Shown here in pieces: positions 42,558-54,685 of a stretch of DNA of 64,000 bases (positions are counted from its first letter, which is position 1; every line of letters starts with the position of its first letter). The stretch is from contig NC_082410.1 in NCBI RefSeq assembly GCF_004011695.2, positions 1,426,001-1,490,000 of the forward strand, read 5' to 3'. A model generated the notes under the pieces. That model made no database searches and was not told where the DNA came from. It saw nothing but the letters and a program-made list of their open reading frames with translations. Made by a program: the position numbers and the translations under genes. The DNA comes from Ascochyta rabiei. Taxonomy: Eukaryota; Ascomycota; Dothideomycetes; Pleosporales; Didymellaceae.

Positions 42558-43724
42558 GTTGGGTTGTTCGGCTGCAATAGCAGTGCTAGCTCGCTGATGA
42601 CAGCCGCCCCAGACCGTCAGACACAGCTTTCGAGCCGCTGTGTGTGATGTTTGCACATGTTCCCAGTCGTTGGATTGAAGAGTCGAGCAGATTTCAAGGC
42701 TGGACCGGAAATGAGCGGGAAGGCTGGGCTGAGGTTCGGACAGGACGAGCGGTGCAAACGTCTGAGTAGACGTGGATGAATGAGGCAATTGGTCTCTCTT
42801 GGTACAGCACTCTCTGGCTGACGGCAATTTGAAGATGCAAATCCGAGATTCTCGATATCGATGGTTCATGTTCGCCTTTCAGCAAGCCAAGATTGACTTC
42901 CTAAGCCGGCGTCTGGTCGGTGCTGCTGTCGCAGTGGACGCTGGGCCTGAGTCTCGCGTTCTAGACTCGCTGGCCTCCCCATCCCAGCGGGTCGGTCCGT
43001 TGAGACAGCAGCTCGTTGCTGCGGGTCACAGGCCAGCAAACTGCAGCGGGGTCTGGCATTCGTCTGTAGTGTGCAGCCAGAGTAAGGGGGGGTGTCGTGG
43101 TTGCTGAGGAGATGGTGCCCTCGGTGGCCGGAAGCTGAGGGTATGCGAGGACGCGTTGGCAGGCTTGGGCAACGCAACGCAAAGAACGCGTGATGGGAGG
43201 CAGCCCAAGCGTTTTAAGGGCGTACTCGTGTACTGTGTACGAGGCGCCTGCGGCCACGGGACTCGCAAGCTGTGTGGCTGCCCAGTGAGTCCACATGCCA
43301 CAGGGACACATTGCAGCGACCGGTGTCTGAGGACTCGCATTTGGTTTGCGGCGTGCGAAAGCCTCTTGGATCTGCATCCCAGCCTCAGTATTCGTGGACG
43401 GGGGAGGACAGGCAGAGGCCGAAAGCGGGCCTTTCCTAATCAGCGGGGACTTCCTGGCTGGATCGCGCCGACGGTTTGGGATCGTACCGGGGTCGCTCTT
43501 TCCAAACCCTCCGGAAGAGAAACTGCGCCCGGGTGGCGTGAGCCAATGAGGGGTCGTCTGTGGGCCGCAGCCTTCCACGGCCTCTATGTGGTTCACGCGC
43601 CTGCATCGACCGATCGCAGTCACATCTTTGTAGGTATGTATATCAGGTTGCGGTACGCCTATCGAGCCCTCAGCACTCACGATCGCCCTGGCCACCAAGC
43701 CCGTCGTACCACAGCAGCCGCACA

Positions 43725-44177
43725 ATGAACGATCTGCAACCCCTTGGCGCTCAATCCTCCTGCTACTTCACCTTGCCTGCATCTCACTCGCACTATTCCG
43801 ACGAGACACCTCAACTATCGCCTCACACTGAGTACTGCTCAGTCACGTGGCCCAACCCTACCAATCCGCTCTTAGCCCATAGATCACTACCTATGGCGAG
43901 CCCTGGCGCCGACGCTTCACGCCTTTTGCAATTGCAGACGCAAGCTGCTCATCGACCTTGCACACAGCCACTTCAGCCTGCTGGCAGCTCTTCGCCAAGC
44001 AACTCCAACTCCAGCATGTCGTCTCAGCGAAGCAGCGTCTCCATGTCGTCGCCAAGCGTGCTCTGCTGCTGCCGGTGTCGTCGCGAGTCCTTCGGCCACT
44101 CTGGCATGTTCCAATACGGCACCAACCTGTACTACTGCAGCCACTGCGCCAGGATGGTGGGCTACAGTGCTGGTTGA
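43725..44177 (+). CDS. 150-aa protein with conserved Cys-pair C-terminus, function unknown
   Basis: Single exon starting MNDLQPLGAQSSCYFTLP. The first 110 residues are low complexity (Ser, His, Pro, Gln). The last 37 contain two Cys pairs: CCCRCRRESFGHSG, then MFQYGTNLYYCSHCARMVGY and SAG at the end. The C-x2-C ... C-x2-C spacing suggests a single zinc ribbon. I recognise this ending as recurrent in small proteins of filamentous ascomycetes that have no described role. The start was chosen as the first ATG whose downstream frame is continuous; the open frame further up begins at a non-ATG codon. It might bind zinc or nucleic acid, but nothing in the neighbourhood supports a pathway. Confidence 0.75.
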   Translation: MNDLQPLGAQSSCYFTLPASHSHYSDETPQLSPHTEYCSVTWPNPTNPLLAHRSLPMASPGADASRLLQLQTQAAHRPCTQPLQPAGSSSPSNSNSSMSSQRSSVSMSSPSVLCCCRCRRESFGHSGMFQYGTNLYYCSHCARMVGYSAG

Positions 44178-46961
44178 AGAACACATGATCCATTTTGGCC
44201 TTGGAATCCAACATGACCAATCAACACTATCCCTGCCAACCACTCAACACGACTCTCGTCAACACCCTGACGGTGTCGTGATTGAGCACACATATCATCA
44301 CTGCTACCACCGGCGCACCATCACTGCATGTCTCAAGTCACCTCGATTGAACCGCAAAAACAGCGCCAAAACCACACGCATACAACACGGCACAGCGAAT
44401 ATCATGGGGGGGGGGGGGGAAGAGAAGGTGGGATGGACTCGATGGAGGATAGTCATGATCAGCTGGCTCTGCGGTGGATGAAAGCAGGTCTTTGCACCAC
44501 AACGCTGAAGCAGCTTGGATCTCCCATCAGCTTGAAGATATGATACCCATTGCATTGAGCGTCTATAGTTTGTAAACTTTTGAAATACGACGAAACGATT
44601 ACCAACCCTACATCACTCCCATGACACGCTTGAGTGATTGTACGAGACCGACTCCCATTAGCACCAACGTTTGTTCTACGCAGTATCTTTTCGTATGCGC
44701 GTGCTGACTCGTAGGCTACCGTCGATTGCCCATGTTCCGACGATCCTCGGAGTGGACTGACTCCAACCCGGAGTGCACTACAGTGAGCACCACGGTAACA
44801 AGACTCTGGAGAAGGAAACACGAGCTCGGTGCTCAACAGGACCCGGTGAAGCCTATTTCCAACCGCAGCACATACGCAAACAGCTTCACACGAGTTGTGC
44901 ACTCAATCTCCCAGCCTGAAACATGCCGCGATAAGGCATCACTGAGCGCACCCAGCCGTAGACATCTGCGACACCAGTAGCACCAATCCCAAGCTTGCGG
45001 CTCCTGCACCACCACAGCTGCCAATGTCTATTTCCTGTGGTATGACGCGCGGTGACGGCCGTGTTTTACCCCGATCATCGATGCCATACATACGCTTCTC
45101 GCGTGCACATGGGCGATGCAGAAGTCCATGTCCCTTGATCCGGCAACGATGTGCCGTGTTAGAGCGCACCCGCTAGCCCACACGGGCAAGACGCGTCGAC
45201 CACATTCACGCCAGCTCCACCATCGAGGAACCTACACAGTAGCGGCCCTTGGGATCAACGGTCGGCAGGGTCCTAAGTGGCTTGGGCGCAAACCGAAAAG
45301 TCGATGAAGGCGCAGTTTGCCAGATGCGCGGATGGCGTCGAATTTTTTGTCCTTTTTTTTCTTCTCGCGGCACGCGTGGGCGTGGGAGATGAGAGTGCGG
45401 GCTGCAAGTCAGGCAGCAGGCAGACAGGGCGCGGGCAGACGGGTGCTAGCGGCTGAGGCTGGAGACAGCATTGCCCATTTTGCGCCGGTGAAACGGCTTG
45501 CTGCGGTTTGGCGGAGAGGTTTGGAGTTTGGACGTGGAGGTTCCGCGGGACGCAGGTCGCGGGTCGCACTTCCTATCGGCGCGGTGGAGAATGCCATCAA
45601 TCCAGTGCCAGTGCAAACTCTCCCTCGATGAACGACTGCGTGTTTCAGCATCGCCCACCTTGCAGTGATGCCAAAGTAAAAACTCCCATCATCGCCCTTT
45701 CAGCTGGCCGATCGCGATCACCACGCTGACTCTGTTTCTCTCTTCGTTTCTCACCAAGCGTGCGCGCAAACCTTCTCCCAGCTTGTTAGAGAGGAACCCG
45801 GCCGTTCGGCCCTTACCCAACGCGCCAACGAAGCACGCTGTCAAGCATCGACGATGTGGTCCCTAGATCGGAGATCTCCCGTCCTGCGGACCTGGCATCG
45901 CGCGATCCCTGCAGTGCGTAGACGGGAACCGACGCGGGCAAAGGCTGACCGTGTCACACCGAGGCACTCAAAATGGGTGCTCCACGTACACGGTGGATAC
46001 AGCAACACGTGCTGTGCTGCTGATGGTCTCATGTCGACAATGCATCACCATGCTGTTTTCCCCGTCACGATGGATCGCCATATCCCTACCCTTCCCGCGC
46101 TGCAGATCCCAACCGTTTCCTCCTCGTCGGTGCTTCCATCTGTCCAGGATATGTTTCCGCGGAAATCAACGGTAGCACGGCATGAGATCAGGGCGTGGTG
46201 TTCCCGCGGCCACGCCGCGGTCCTTCCAAACCCCTTGATTTGCAGCTCAGACTGCGTGGCCTAAGGGCACATGTCTTGATATCCGCCACCGCACCTGCCA
46301 CACGTAGTGGTAGTGGTGGCTTTCACCCGGCTCCACACGCATCGTGCATCGCGCTGCCTGACTCCGCAAGTACTCCACAAGCGCCAAAGCACCGCCGACC
46401 CAGGCGCTGCAGGGCCTCCATCTAAAAACCTGCCTGCGCCGGAACTGGGACCCTCTCTGGGCCTTACAGCCGTGTGTACTGGCCGTCCATCTATTTGCGA
46501 GTCGCCCTTGTGGTGGGTGGACGGCGACGACGCGCACTTGGCAGGCAGACCAAGGCACGCGCTTGTGGACGGACGCGCATCGACGGAACGCCGCACAATC
46601 GCGGCGAGGTGGGATCGTGAGTGCCCGGAATAGGCTCCGGCAGGAGGGAAACGTCACGAGGTACCGAGGACGTCTACCGGTATCCGATTGTACGGGAGAC
46701 GGCGACCATGGGAGGAAAGAGATTGCTTGCAGAGGATATGAGCTAGCAGCCCTGCACCACCATACAGGAGCTAGAATGGCGACATCTGCTGTCACGAACG
46801 GCTCGGATAGGGGAATCGACCACTTGAAGTGCAGCAGTCGACGCTAACGTGACTGTCATTAGGCGCCAAAGCCAACATCCGGTCGAGAGTGATTGAGTTT
46901 CGATGCGAACCGTTGGATTTGCATTGAGAAACTATTCAAATACAACGTACTAACTGCTTCT
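44178..46961. other. gene-poor region, about 2.8 kb
   Basis: The longest stretch without a supported gene. Frames up to 182 codons occur on both strands but overlap each other, are rich in Arg, Pro and His, and show no motif or splice pattern. A poly-G run lies at 44406-44419. No tRNA-like or terminal-repeat structure was seen. It may hold noncoding transcripts or decayed sequence; neither can be shown. Confidence 0.4.
44406..44419. repeat. G14 homopolymer
   Basis: Fourteen consecutive G in noncoding DNA. The length may be uncertain for technical reasons. Confidence 0.9.
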
Positions 46962-49288
46962 TTACGGCCACATGATGCCATCACCACCAAGCTTAGCCTT
47001 GCGCAGATCGGTAAACACGTCGAGCGGGTAATCCTGCTCTCTGAGCTCCCTTCTCCACTGGTGCATGCTCCTGCTGAGCACCTTGTCCTGCACCGTCAAC
47101 TCCCTCTTGCCCAGCTTAGAGCCGGTCGAGTAGCCACCCAGGTCTCCGGCAATGCAGTGGCTCTTACCGCCCCAGGTCGAGTCAGCGACCGCCTTCCAGA
47201 TGGCTGTGGCATCGACCGTCATCTGTTTAGTGTACAGGATGCGGCAGTCAGAAGCTTCGTAGACGAAATGCAGAGGAGTGTACGTCTCATCTCCGTCGCG
47301 GATACCGTCACGGAAGTTGACGTTTATTGAACTGCCAATGGCAACGCGATCGAAGACAGTGTCACTCCAGTATTCGCTGAACTCGGTAGAGTTGAGTTTA
47401 GCCGCTTCTTCGGCGCTGGACGTCAGGTTGTTCACTGCGAACTGAACCGCCGACTGGATGTAGGGCCACGGGAAGTTGTTGGTTCCCTTGACTCCACCGA
47501 CAGCCTGGGTGATGCCTTCGCGCGGGCGGCCACCGAGAGAGATGTACTTGACACCAGCACGTTGGCGCATGAGCTCGGAGAAAATGGTGCAGGTTGACGC
47601 GCAGTATCCGTCGGTAACGACCACAACGTCCTCTGCAGCGAAGGGCTGCTGAGTGTAGTTGCTCAGAGGGCCATACCCGTGAATGTAAACACCTCCCGAC
47701 TGCAAAGGGATCAAAGGGTCAGAAAGATTCCAGCGGAAGAGGTTGCTGAAGTTGTCCCCCTTCTCGTGGACGATTGGCCCGAACTTGTCTGCCCAGTTGA
47801 CGAAGTTGGTGCCGTTGACCGAGACATCAGTCTGGTAATTGAAAAGCGAGGCAACTACAGCATCATTGAGCTCGTACAGCGTCTCATTCTGTTTCTTAGT
47901 GACGAGCTGGCGGGGCAGACCCTCTGCGGTATCGGATAACTTTTGACCAAGCAGATCAGTGCTTTCAAACGCTCGGAAGCGGTCATAGGCTGCGTGGTCG
48001 ACGTCGTTGGGGAAGAGCAGCTTGTAAAGATCATACCCTAGAAGGATAGTGCCACCGGCGTTGGCCGAGACGTCGACTACGAGCTTCTTCTTGCCAGCAG
48101 CCTTTGCCGCGGCGAGGAACTTAGCAGCAGTATCCTGGAATGCTTCTGATGTGTTGATACCCACAAACGAGGGTAAAGAAAGGACAGCAACGTCCGCATA
48201 GTCGTCCTCGAGGTAGTATCCTCCAATCAGGTTGTGCGCCTCACGCAAAACTGGCGGCGGGTAACCAGGAGCTGGGATAGGTTTGGAAGAGGGACTTGGC
48301 GTGGGTGTCGCAGCAGTCGGCTGGTTGCCGGTGAACCAAGTCTTGTACAGAGACTCTCCATCGGTGATGCCGGTGAAAGGGATAAGAACCTTTGCGTAGT
48401 TGTCGTAAGTCACGCTGGTGCCGTTCTCAAACTCGAGCTCGGTGGTGGCGCCTGGGTAGATCAATCGACCGCGACCGCTACCAGCGAAAGTACCAACACC
48501 GGATCCTGAAGGGCCAAGAGATACGGTGGCAAGCTCGTAGAAGACATTGTTATACAACGCATCACGATCCTGGAGAGAACCGTACTGAGCCCAGTTCTCT
48601 AAGAAGGCCTGAGCATCCTCGCCGTTGATCTTGCTGATCGGGGAAGACGTGAATGTGGAGTTGCCGAATAACTCAGCAAGTACATCTGCGTAGACGTAGG
48701 CCTTGGGAAGCTCTTTCCCGTCGGCTGAGACAGACACAAGAGGAACAGGGCGGGCGAAGTTGAAGACTGTGCCGACTACGTCAGGAACATACACAAAGTG
48801 ACCGTCGTGCGCGCTCTGGATAAGAATATAAAGCTCGAAGCCGAACTAGTGAATGTCAGTAATAGCTTCCAGGTGGATGGCAGGATAATACACACCTCAA
48901 ATTCATTCTCGTACTGTCCACCAACGACCTTGCCGCGAATCTTCTCAAGCCCTCCCCAGATGTCGACAGCAGGCTGAACCTTCTCGGCGTACTCCTCAGG
49001 GGGGTCCTTCAAGAAGGCGGTGTTACTCTGCCACTTGAAGTACGGCACAACACCGTCTACCAAGGCCAGAGCGGCAGTTTGGTTGAACGGCACGGATGTG
49101 ATGCACTCGTACGCCAGCCTGGCAGCAACGGTGGGAGTCGCAACCGTCTTCTGTGCTGCGACAGATGCGCTCACCTGCGCACAGGGAGTCGATGCATTTT
49201 GACCAGTATACAGCTGTCCCTGGAGAGGCGACGACAGAGCAACGGATGCAAGGGACAAGCCCGCGGCGATATTCGTTAACCGGACCAT
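46962..49288 (-). CDS. secreted S41 family serine peptidase (CPAF-like)
   Basis: Predicted secreted protease of 758 aa. Exons in transcript order: 49288-48896 and 48845-46962. Residues 1-19 are a signal peptide (MVRLTNIAAGLSLASVALS). The N-terminal region has possible glycosylation sites (QNAST, FNQT). The conserved Tyr-rich region after the intron (FGFELYILIQSAHDGHFVYV) is typical of this fungal S41 group. The peptidase core contains VLSLPSFVGI, LVVDVSANAGGTILLGYDLY and the nucleophile block VVVTDGYCASTCTIFSELM, with the likely catalytic Ser548. A Pro/Ser/Thr linker (TPTPSPSSKPIPAPGYPPP) separates the halves. The C-terminus is charged and outside the core. Splicing (50-nt intron) joins NEFE to FGFELY. 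A TATAAA-like site lies about 70 bp upstream. Substrate unknown; S41 enzymes cut unfolded or C-terminal peptide segments. Confidence 0.92.
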
Positions 49289-50603
49289 GATCGCGAGGAT
49301 TGGACTTGCGAAGAACGGATACCAAACTCCATGATGCTGGAGGCTCTCGCTGGATTTATACGCATGTTGAAATGAAGGTACTCGGTGGTATAATTACCGC
49401 GGACCATAGAATCTTGCTTGTGGACAGGCATCATAGCTGCAGCAACCACGAGGATTCTTGACAAAGATCCATGCATGGCGAGATAATCGGCTCCGTTGCA
49501 GCGAATAGGAGAGGGTTTTGCGATCAAGCACAAATCAAACATCGACGAGTCTATGCTCTTGACGATTCCCAAAGGGGAAGCTGTGACAGTGACCATTCGA
49601 AGATCCTACCCGGAACGGTTCGGCTGTCAAGAACGTTCCCGTGTTGAGGCAGACGAGCATCGCGGCAAGATGAGAGCAACAAGATGCTGAAAAGCGCGAT
49701 CGATCAAGACCCTTGCTGTAGAAGAATGCTGTTCGAAAGTGAACGAAGAGGCCGTTGTGCGAAGCTTTGTGGAAGTGATGAAGCTCGTGCAGGCATTCAT
49801 CTCGAGTGGATAAGCTAGGCCGTATAAGGAAGGGGCCAATGATTGTGCCTCGCAATCTTACTGCGGAGGCAAACTCAAAGCTTGTTCGTACGTTATCTCC
49901 TGCCGTACTAGCAATGGCCTTCAACCGGTGCTTGTCAACGGCTTCGTCGGCAGCATGTCCTTCGCACAAAGAAAACAGTGTCGACTTGCTTCTGCAATCG
50001 TACAGTGTTTTCCAAACAAAGACAGCTGTTGTGGTTCAAACAGCCTGTATCTTCCACGTTTGAAGCTTCATGTCTGAACGAGATTCATGAGCCTTTGAAA
50101 AGAGAAATATCATATCAATGAACCTCACGCCCACTTTCTGGAAGTCGAGTGACGTTCCTAACAGGTTGTACACGCCAACGATGCTAAGTATGTGTTTCTT
50201 CGCACAGATGTGTATTTCCAACTCCGATCTGTTGCTTCTCTTCCAGCCTACCTCTTCATTGTATCTCCTTGGTCAACCACAGTCGTGAATACGATTGCTC
50301 CCGTCTACAATTATCCGCACAGCAGTGGTCAATGGACTTGCAGCCCCTTAGCCACAAGACACGAAATGTAAGGCTGAAGAGGCAAGCCTGCCGGATTGTG
50401 GATAGCACGGTAGATGCACTGTAGGATACAGATGAAGCAAGGATAAAAGACCATGTGGTATTGATGAGGCAGCAAACAACATGCCCGTAATTATTTTCTT
50501 TGGGCTCGGCCCGATTGCGTAACGACGAACAAGGATGTAAAGACTATCTACTAGAAAGAGGCGTGTTGTGAGCTTGTAGGCGCGAGCAGTCCGTGTCAAG
50601 TGT
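49289..50603. other. intergenic region
   Basis: 1315 bp between the start of the S41 peptidase gene and the stop of SLA2. It contains the peptidase promoter (TATA-like site listed separately). A minus frame at 49535-49969 shows no protein pattern and is not called. Confidence 0.4.
49354..49359 (-). promoter_or_regulatory. TATAAA box candidate for the S41 peptidase gene
   Basis: On the minus strand the site reads CGTATAAATCC, about 66-71 bp upstream of the ATG at 49288. Sequence and distance suit a core promoter TATA box, although the transcript start is not known. Confidence 0.4.
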
Positions 50604-53600
50604 CTATTCCTCGAGGTAGGACAGCTTGCGCATTTCGCCAAGTTTGATTCGCGCTTGCGAGAGCGAGTTCTCAAGCTGCAAGATCTCGACCTATACATCG
50701 TGTCAGTCAGCAACTCATGGTTGGAGTAAAAGATACAACGTACCTGCTGCTCCATCTGCCTGACCTTGAACTCATGATCACTCAACTTGGTGTAATCCAC
50801 AACTTCACCTTCGTCCCTGTTCTTCTGTGCAATGATTTCCTGTACCTGTCGAACAAGGCCACGGCAAGCAGCAGTGACAGCTTTAGACGCCGTCTCCAGC
50901 CTATCTTGAGTCTTGCTCATGAAGCTGGCCTTGACACGGCTAGCAGCGACAAGCTGTGCAGTCGAGGCAGCGACGTCGTTGGATGCAACAATAAGCTGCT
51001 CAGGGGAGTTGCGGCCAGAGATGACACCATCGGCGGTCTCGATGAGCATGTTTGTGGATGTCGCAACAGCCTTGGCTGCGCTGATGAGACCCTCAGTCCA
51101 GCGGTTGTGTTTCTTGTAGAATTGTGTCTTGGACATGCTACCCCGACCTTCGCGGACAATCTCTTGTTGCGAGGCTGTCGCGGCCTTGATGAGCTGTGCG
51201 ATGGCGTTCGTAACCGCAATAGCTGCATCGAGGATGGAGTCGTGAATTTTCAACTCGTACGTAGAGAACTGGTCCCGAGGCTTGTTCTTCAGCTTCGCTA
51301 GACGATCAGTAGCAGCTTGGATAGCATTGGCGGCTTTGGTCAGCTCATCGTCAACCACCTCGCCAAGATCTCCGTTGGTGTTAATTTTGCTCTTAGGTGC
51401 AAACGCGTCCGCAAGTTTAGATAAACTCTGCAAGTTACGAACGACGTCGGAGCTGTTGTTGATGACGACGTCAATCTTTTGCTCCTCGTCGAGGTCGTAC
51501 ATCCGTACTGACTGGACGTTGCGGAAGAACCTGATGGTTGAAGTCGCGGAAGCTCGCGCTCCATTGATCAGCTGATCAGCTTTGTTCTCGTCTGATGCGA
51601 ACCTAGTGAGACCCTTGGTGTTGATAAGAACATCCACGATGGAGCCGGCAAAAGTGTTCACTGCATTGATGACCTCGGCGTGCTTTGCATTATGCCCATC
51701 TGCGATGAAGTTGTTCAAGGCTGTGGAGAACTCCATGGCACTTGTCGACGCATTCTCGATCTGCGAGAGCACGTAGGGACCGGTGGCGTTCTGGTTACCA
51801 GCCTGCATAGAGGAGTCGAGTTCGTACAGGGCATCATCCACACGCTGTACTCCACTTTGCAGGACTGAATCGATGATATCGTTGATCTTCTGGAGACTGT
51901 CTTGCATGATAGTGTCTAGGTGTCCGTCGAGGACGTCGTCGTTGACGTTGCCATTCAGCTTGAGCTCGTTTAGCTCGAGCAATGTTTGGTCCATACCAGC
52001 GCGGAAGATCTCCAGCTCCTCTTCCTTCTCGCGTAGCAAGCGCTCCAGATCCGAATCTCCGTCACGATGCTTCATCTGCAGGTCGTCGAGCTGGCGTGTC
52101 TTATTGCGGAGAGCCTCTTCCAGATCAGCGATCTCTCGGTTGTGTCTTGACAGCATGGCTGACAACTCCGATCCTTTGCCGCGCTCTGCGTTGTCGACTC
52201 GATCCAGAGCTGTGCGGAGCTCACGCTTGAGCTTCTCCAGCTCGTCGCGGTGCCCACCAGAACTGCGGTCCTTTTCCATCATCGCGCGGTCACGCTCGCG
52301 AATCATGTCGGCCAACTCCAGGTTCTTGGTCTTGAGCTCCCGCTGCAGCTTGTCGCGGGTATCAATGGCTTCTTGCGCAGAGTTCGCCTTGAGCTGGACC
52401 GCCTTGAACTTCTGCAGGAGTTGCAAGTGCTCATGTCGCAATTGGGAATAGAGCTTAGCCAACGACTCGTACTTCGATCGCCATGTGTTGAGCTGCTCTT
52501 GAAGTGCCCGAAGCTGCTCGTCCCGGGAGCCCATCTGCGAAGAAAAGTTCTGATTCATCTGTGCAATTTCTCCCTCAAGCGCCTTCATCCTCTGGTCGTA
52601 CTGCTGCAGCATTAGCTGGTCGCGCTCATATTGCGCGCGCGCGTTGAGGTTTTCCCGCTCGAGCTCCGCAAGGCGTCCCTGTGTCTGCTGCTGGTACTGG
52701 TCGCGCATCAGCTGCTCTTGCGCCAGACGTGCTTGCTCAGCTTGCAACCGCTGTTGCTCCTCGAAATCTCTCTGCGCTTGCATTTGCTGTTGTTGCTGTT
52801 GGCGCTGTGCGTCCTCCCATTGCTGCTGTAGCCTCAGCTGCTCCTGCTCGTATTGCTCTTGCTGTCGCTTCTGGTCGTTCTTCCAGAACTCATTGATTGG
52901 CTCAGGATCAACCGACGGTGCGCGTGGAGCGGGCGCAGGCTCTTTCGGTCTCGCGGGCAGAGCTGGCGCTGACTCGTCCTCGGAAAGGAGGTTTGGTGGG
53001 TCTTGAGGAAGCTTGGGTACCGTGATTAAGCTGGTCAGGTATCGAAGGTTCGAGCATTCGTAGTAGAACTTGACGAGGCGGTAGTGCTGGGCATCGTACC
53101 TGCCACGGAGAGGCGAGAGCGCCTCATCGTCCCCCAGTGCTGCGCTTGTTAATCCTAATTCGCTCCGAGCTCAGGCGCGCCACCTACTGGTATGCATAGC
53201 ACGCAGCATGCTGGTGATGAATTTGTAGATACCGTAGCTCTCCTGCACCAACGGGACCAACGCGGCGATCCTGCACTCGTTGTTGGCGCCGCTTCGGAAG
53301 TGTGAAAAGATGAGCTTTTGGAAGGCGTCGATCTGATCCTGCAATGTCATGAGGTCGGAGATGGTCTCATAGCCCTCATTGGGGTCGTTGATGGACTTGA
53401 GACTGATGTATTCCTCATACTCGAAGGTTCCTGCCAGTGATCAGTCTGCAGCTCGATCTATTGCCGTGTCCTCGTCGTACCGTTGAACTCCGGGTGTTGG
53501 CGGTGAAACGCGAGCTTGGCCATCAAGTAGTAGATGTACTCTGATATGAGCGGCTGGTAGCCTCGTGCACCCGCGCCGTCTGTGGAGCCGCGAGACAGGC

Positions 53601-54086
53601 TCTCAAGCCAGTTGACGTTGGATTGCGCCTCCTTCAAAACAATGGGGTGCCCTTCTTGAAGGACTTTGTGTACCGTGATGAGCGCCTTGAATGTCTGGAT
53701 CTCGTCGGCAAGGATTGGCTGTCTGGGTTCAAACTCAGCGGTGTTCTGCTCGATCCAATGCGCCCGTGCGGTGTGCGGAGGAATCTGGCATGACCTACAC
53801 TTTCATGCCCTGCCAGAACGAGGCGGAGCTCTTATGGTCCCATGTGTAGACGATACATGCTCGAACATGCTTGCCTGCGCGTTACAATAAGCTGCGGTCG
53901 AATGTCTCAGAGGTTGCAGACGTACGTTTCGGTGAGACCTCTTCGATGCTTGTTGCTTTGCGAATGTTGATGGCGAGTTCAGATTCTTGTCTATACGGAG
54001 ATTCAGCAAGATGCAGCCTCGTTGCATGATACATGATTGACTGACTTCCCCATGTCGACATTCCTGCTGGATCCGTAGAGCGCCAT
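50604..54086 (-). CDS. SLA2: Sla2/End4-type endocytic adaptor (HIP1R family)
   Basis: Links clathrin-coated sites and phosphoinositides to actin during endocytosis and polar growth. 1049 aa. Exons in transcript order: 54086-54046, 53990-53926, 53874-53799, 53722-53481, 53430-53188, 53139-50744, 50690-50604 (3150 nt). The N-terminal ANTH domain (to about residue 290) carries ELAINIRKATSIEEVSPKRK, HVRACIVYTWDHKSSASFW and PILADEIQTFKALITVHKVL, which emerge only after splicing four short introns. A Gln-rich coiled coil covers about 330-640. The C-terminal I/LWEQ (talin-like) actin-binding module follows (DSILDAAIAVTNAIAQLIKA ... STAQLVAASRVKASF), ending with KLGEMRKLSYLEE. Donor GTCAGT at intron 1 was chosen because only it yields DMGKQESELAINI. 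The long 3' exon has no intron until the last codons. Confidence 0.95.
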
Positions 54087-54685
54087 CTTGACGGCTGTTG
54101 CTGCCTATCCAGAGCTATCCGGTGGCAGTCGCAGTGGTTACAACAGCAAAAGAGAGAAAGGTGGCAATTCGATAGGCAGGCACGGCGCAAGAAGCCTGCG
54201 CGTATATAGGTACGTGGATTTGGCGGGAGGGGTGGGTTTGGGTGCCCAAGCATGAGCTTCGAATCCCTGGATGCTGCGCGTACCAGCCCCATAGTCTTGG
54301 CATGTTCCGAGCATTCGTCATCGCCTGAGCCACTCTAGGCGGCTCACCACTCAGCGTTCAGTAAAGTTGCTAAACTGTTGCCTTGCCGTTATACAACGCA
54401 TACGCGCGGCTGCATGCGCAATCGGCTTCTCGGTGAGCTGGCATTCTTCATAGTGGTAGGGAACTGCGTATGGGGAAGACGGAAGCCTTGAACCCTAGCT
54501 GCATTACACCGATCAGCACTGCACTGTGCAGGACAACAGGACAACGCATTCGATCATCAGGGACTCTATGTCATTTCGCAGGCCGTTGCTGATATGCAGC
54601 CCTGGGTATAAGCGCCTTGCCAGCGCCACGCGATGCTAAGATAAAAAGTGAAGCTTTTCAATGACGGACTGGACGATGCATATGC
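54087..54685. other. intergenic region
   Basis: 599 bp between SLA2 (start) and SLU7 (stop), both minus strand. An AT-rich tatata near 54203-54208 might serve SLA2 transcription. No gene recognised. Confidence 0.4.

Larger units (their letters stand above)
41046..43724. other. long gene-poor region
   Basis: About 2.7 kb with only weak candidates: a 117-codon plus-strand frame (41721-42074) and a minus-strand frame carrying an 18-bp minisatellite (42216-42557), both listed separately. A 254-codon minus frame at 42961-43725 is rejected as a shadow. Confidence 0.4.

Noticed and set aside
42961..43725. 254-codon minus-strand frame
   Set aside because: Composition is Pro/Ala/Arg/Thr-rich without domains, and overlapping frames on both strands suggest a GC-driven shadow.
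46247..46795. 182-codon minus frame
   Set aside because: Overlaps several similar-sized frames on both strands; no motif, signal or splice pattern.
49535..49969. 144-codon minus frame upstream of the S41 peptidase
   Set aside because: No conserved pattern; lies in the expected promoter region.
54180..54260. tRNA-like stretch (tcgaatccc)
   Set aside because: The TpsiC-like box has no matching acceptor or anticodon arms at the right distance.
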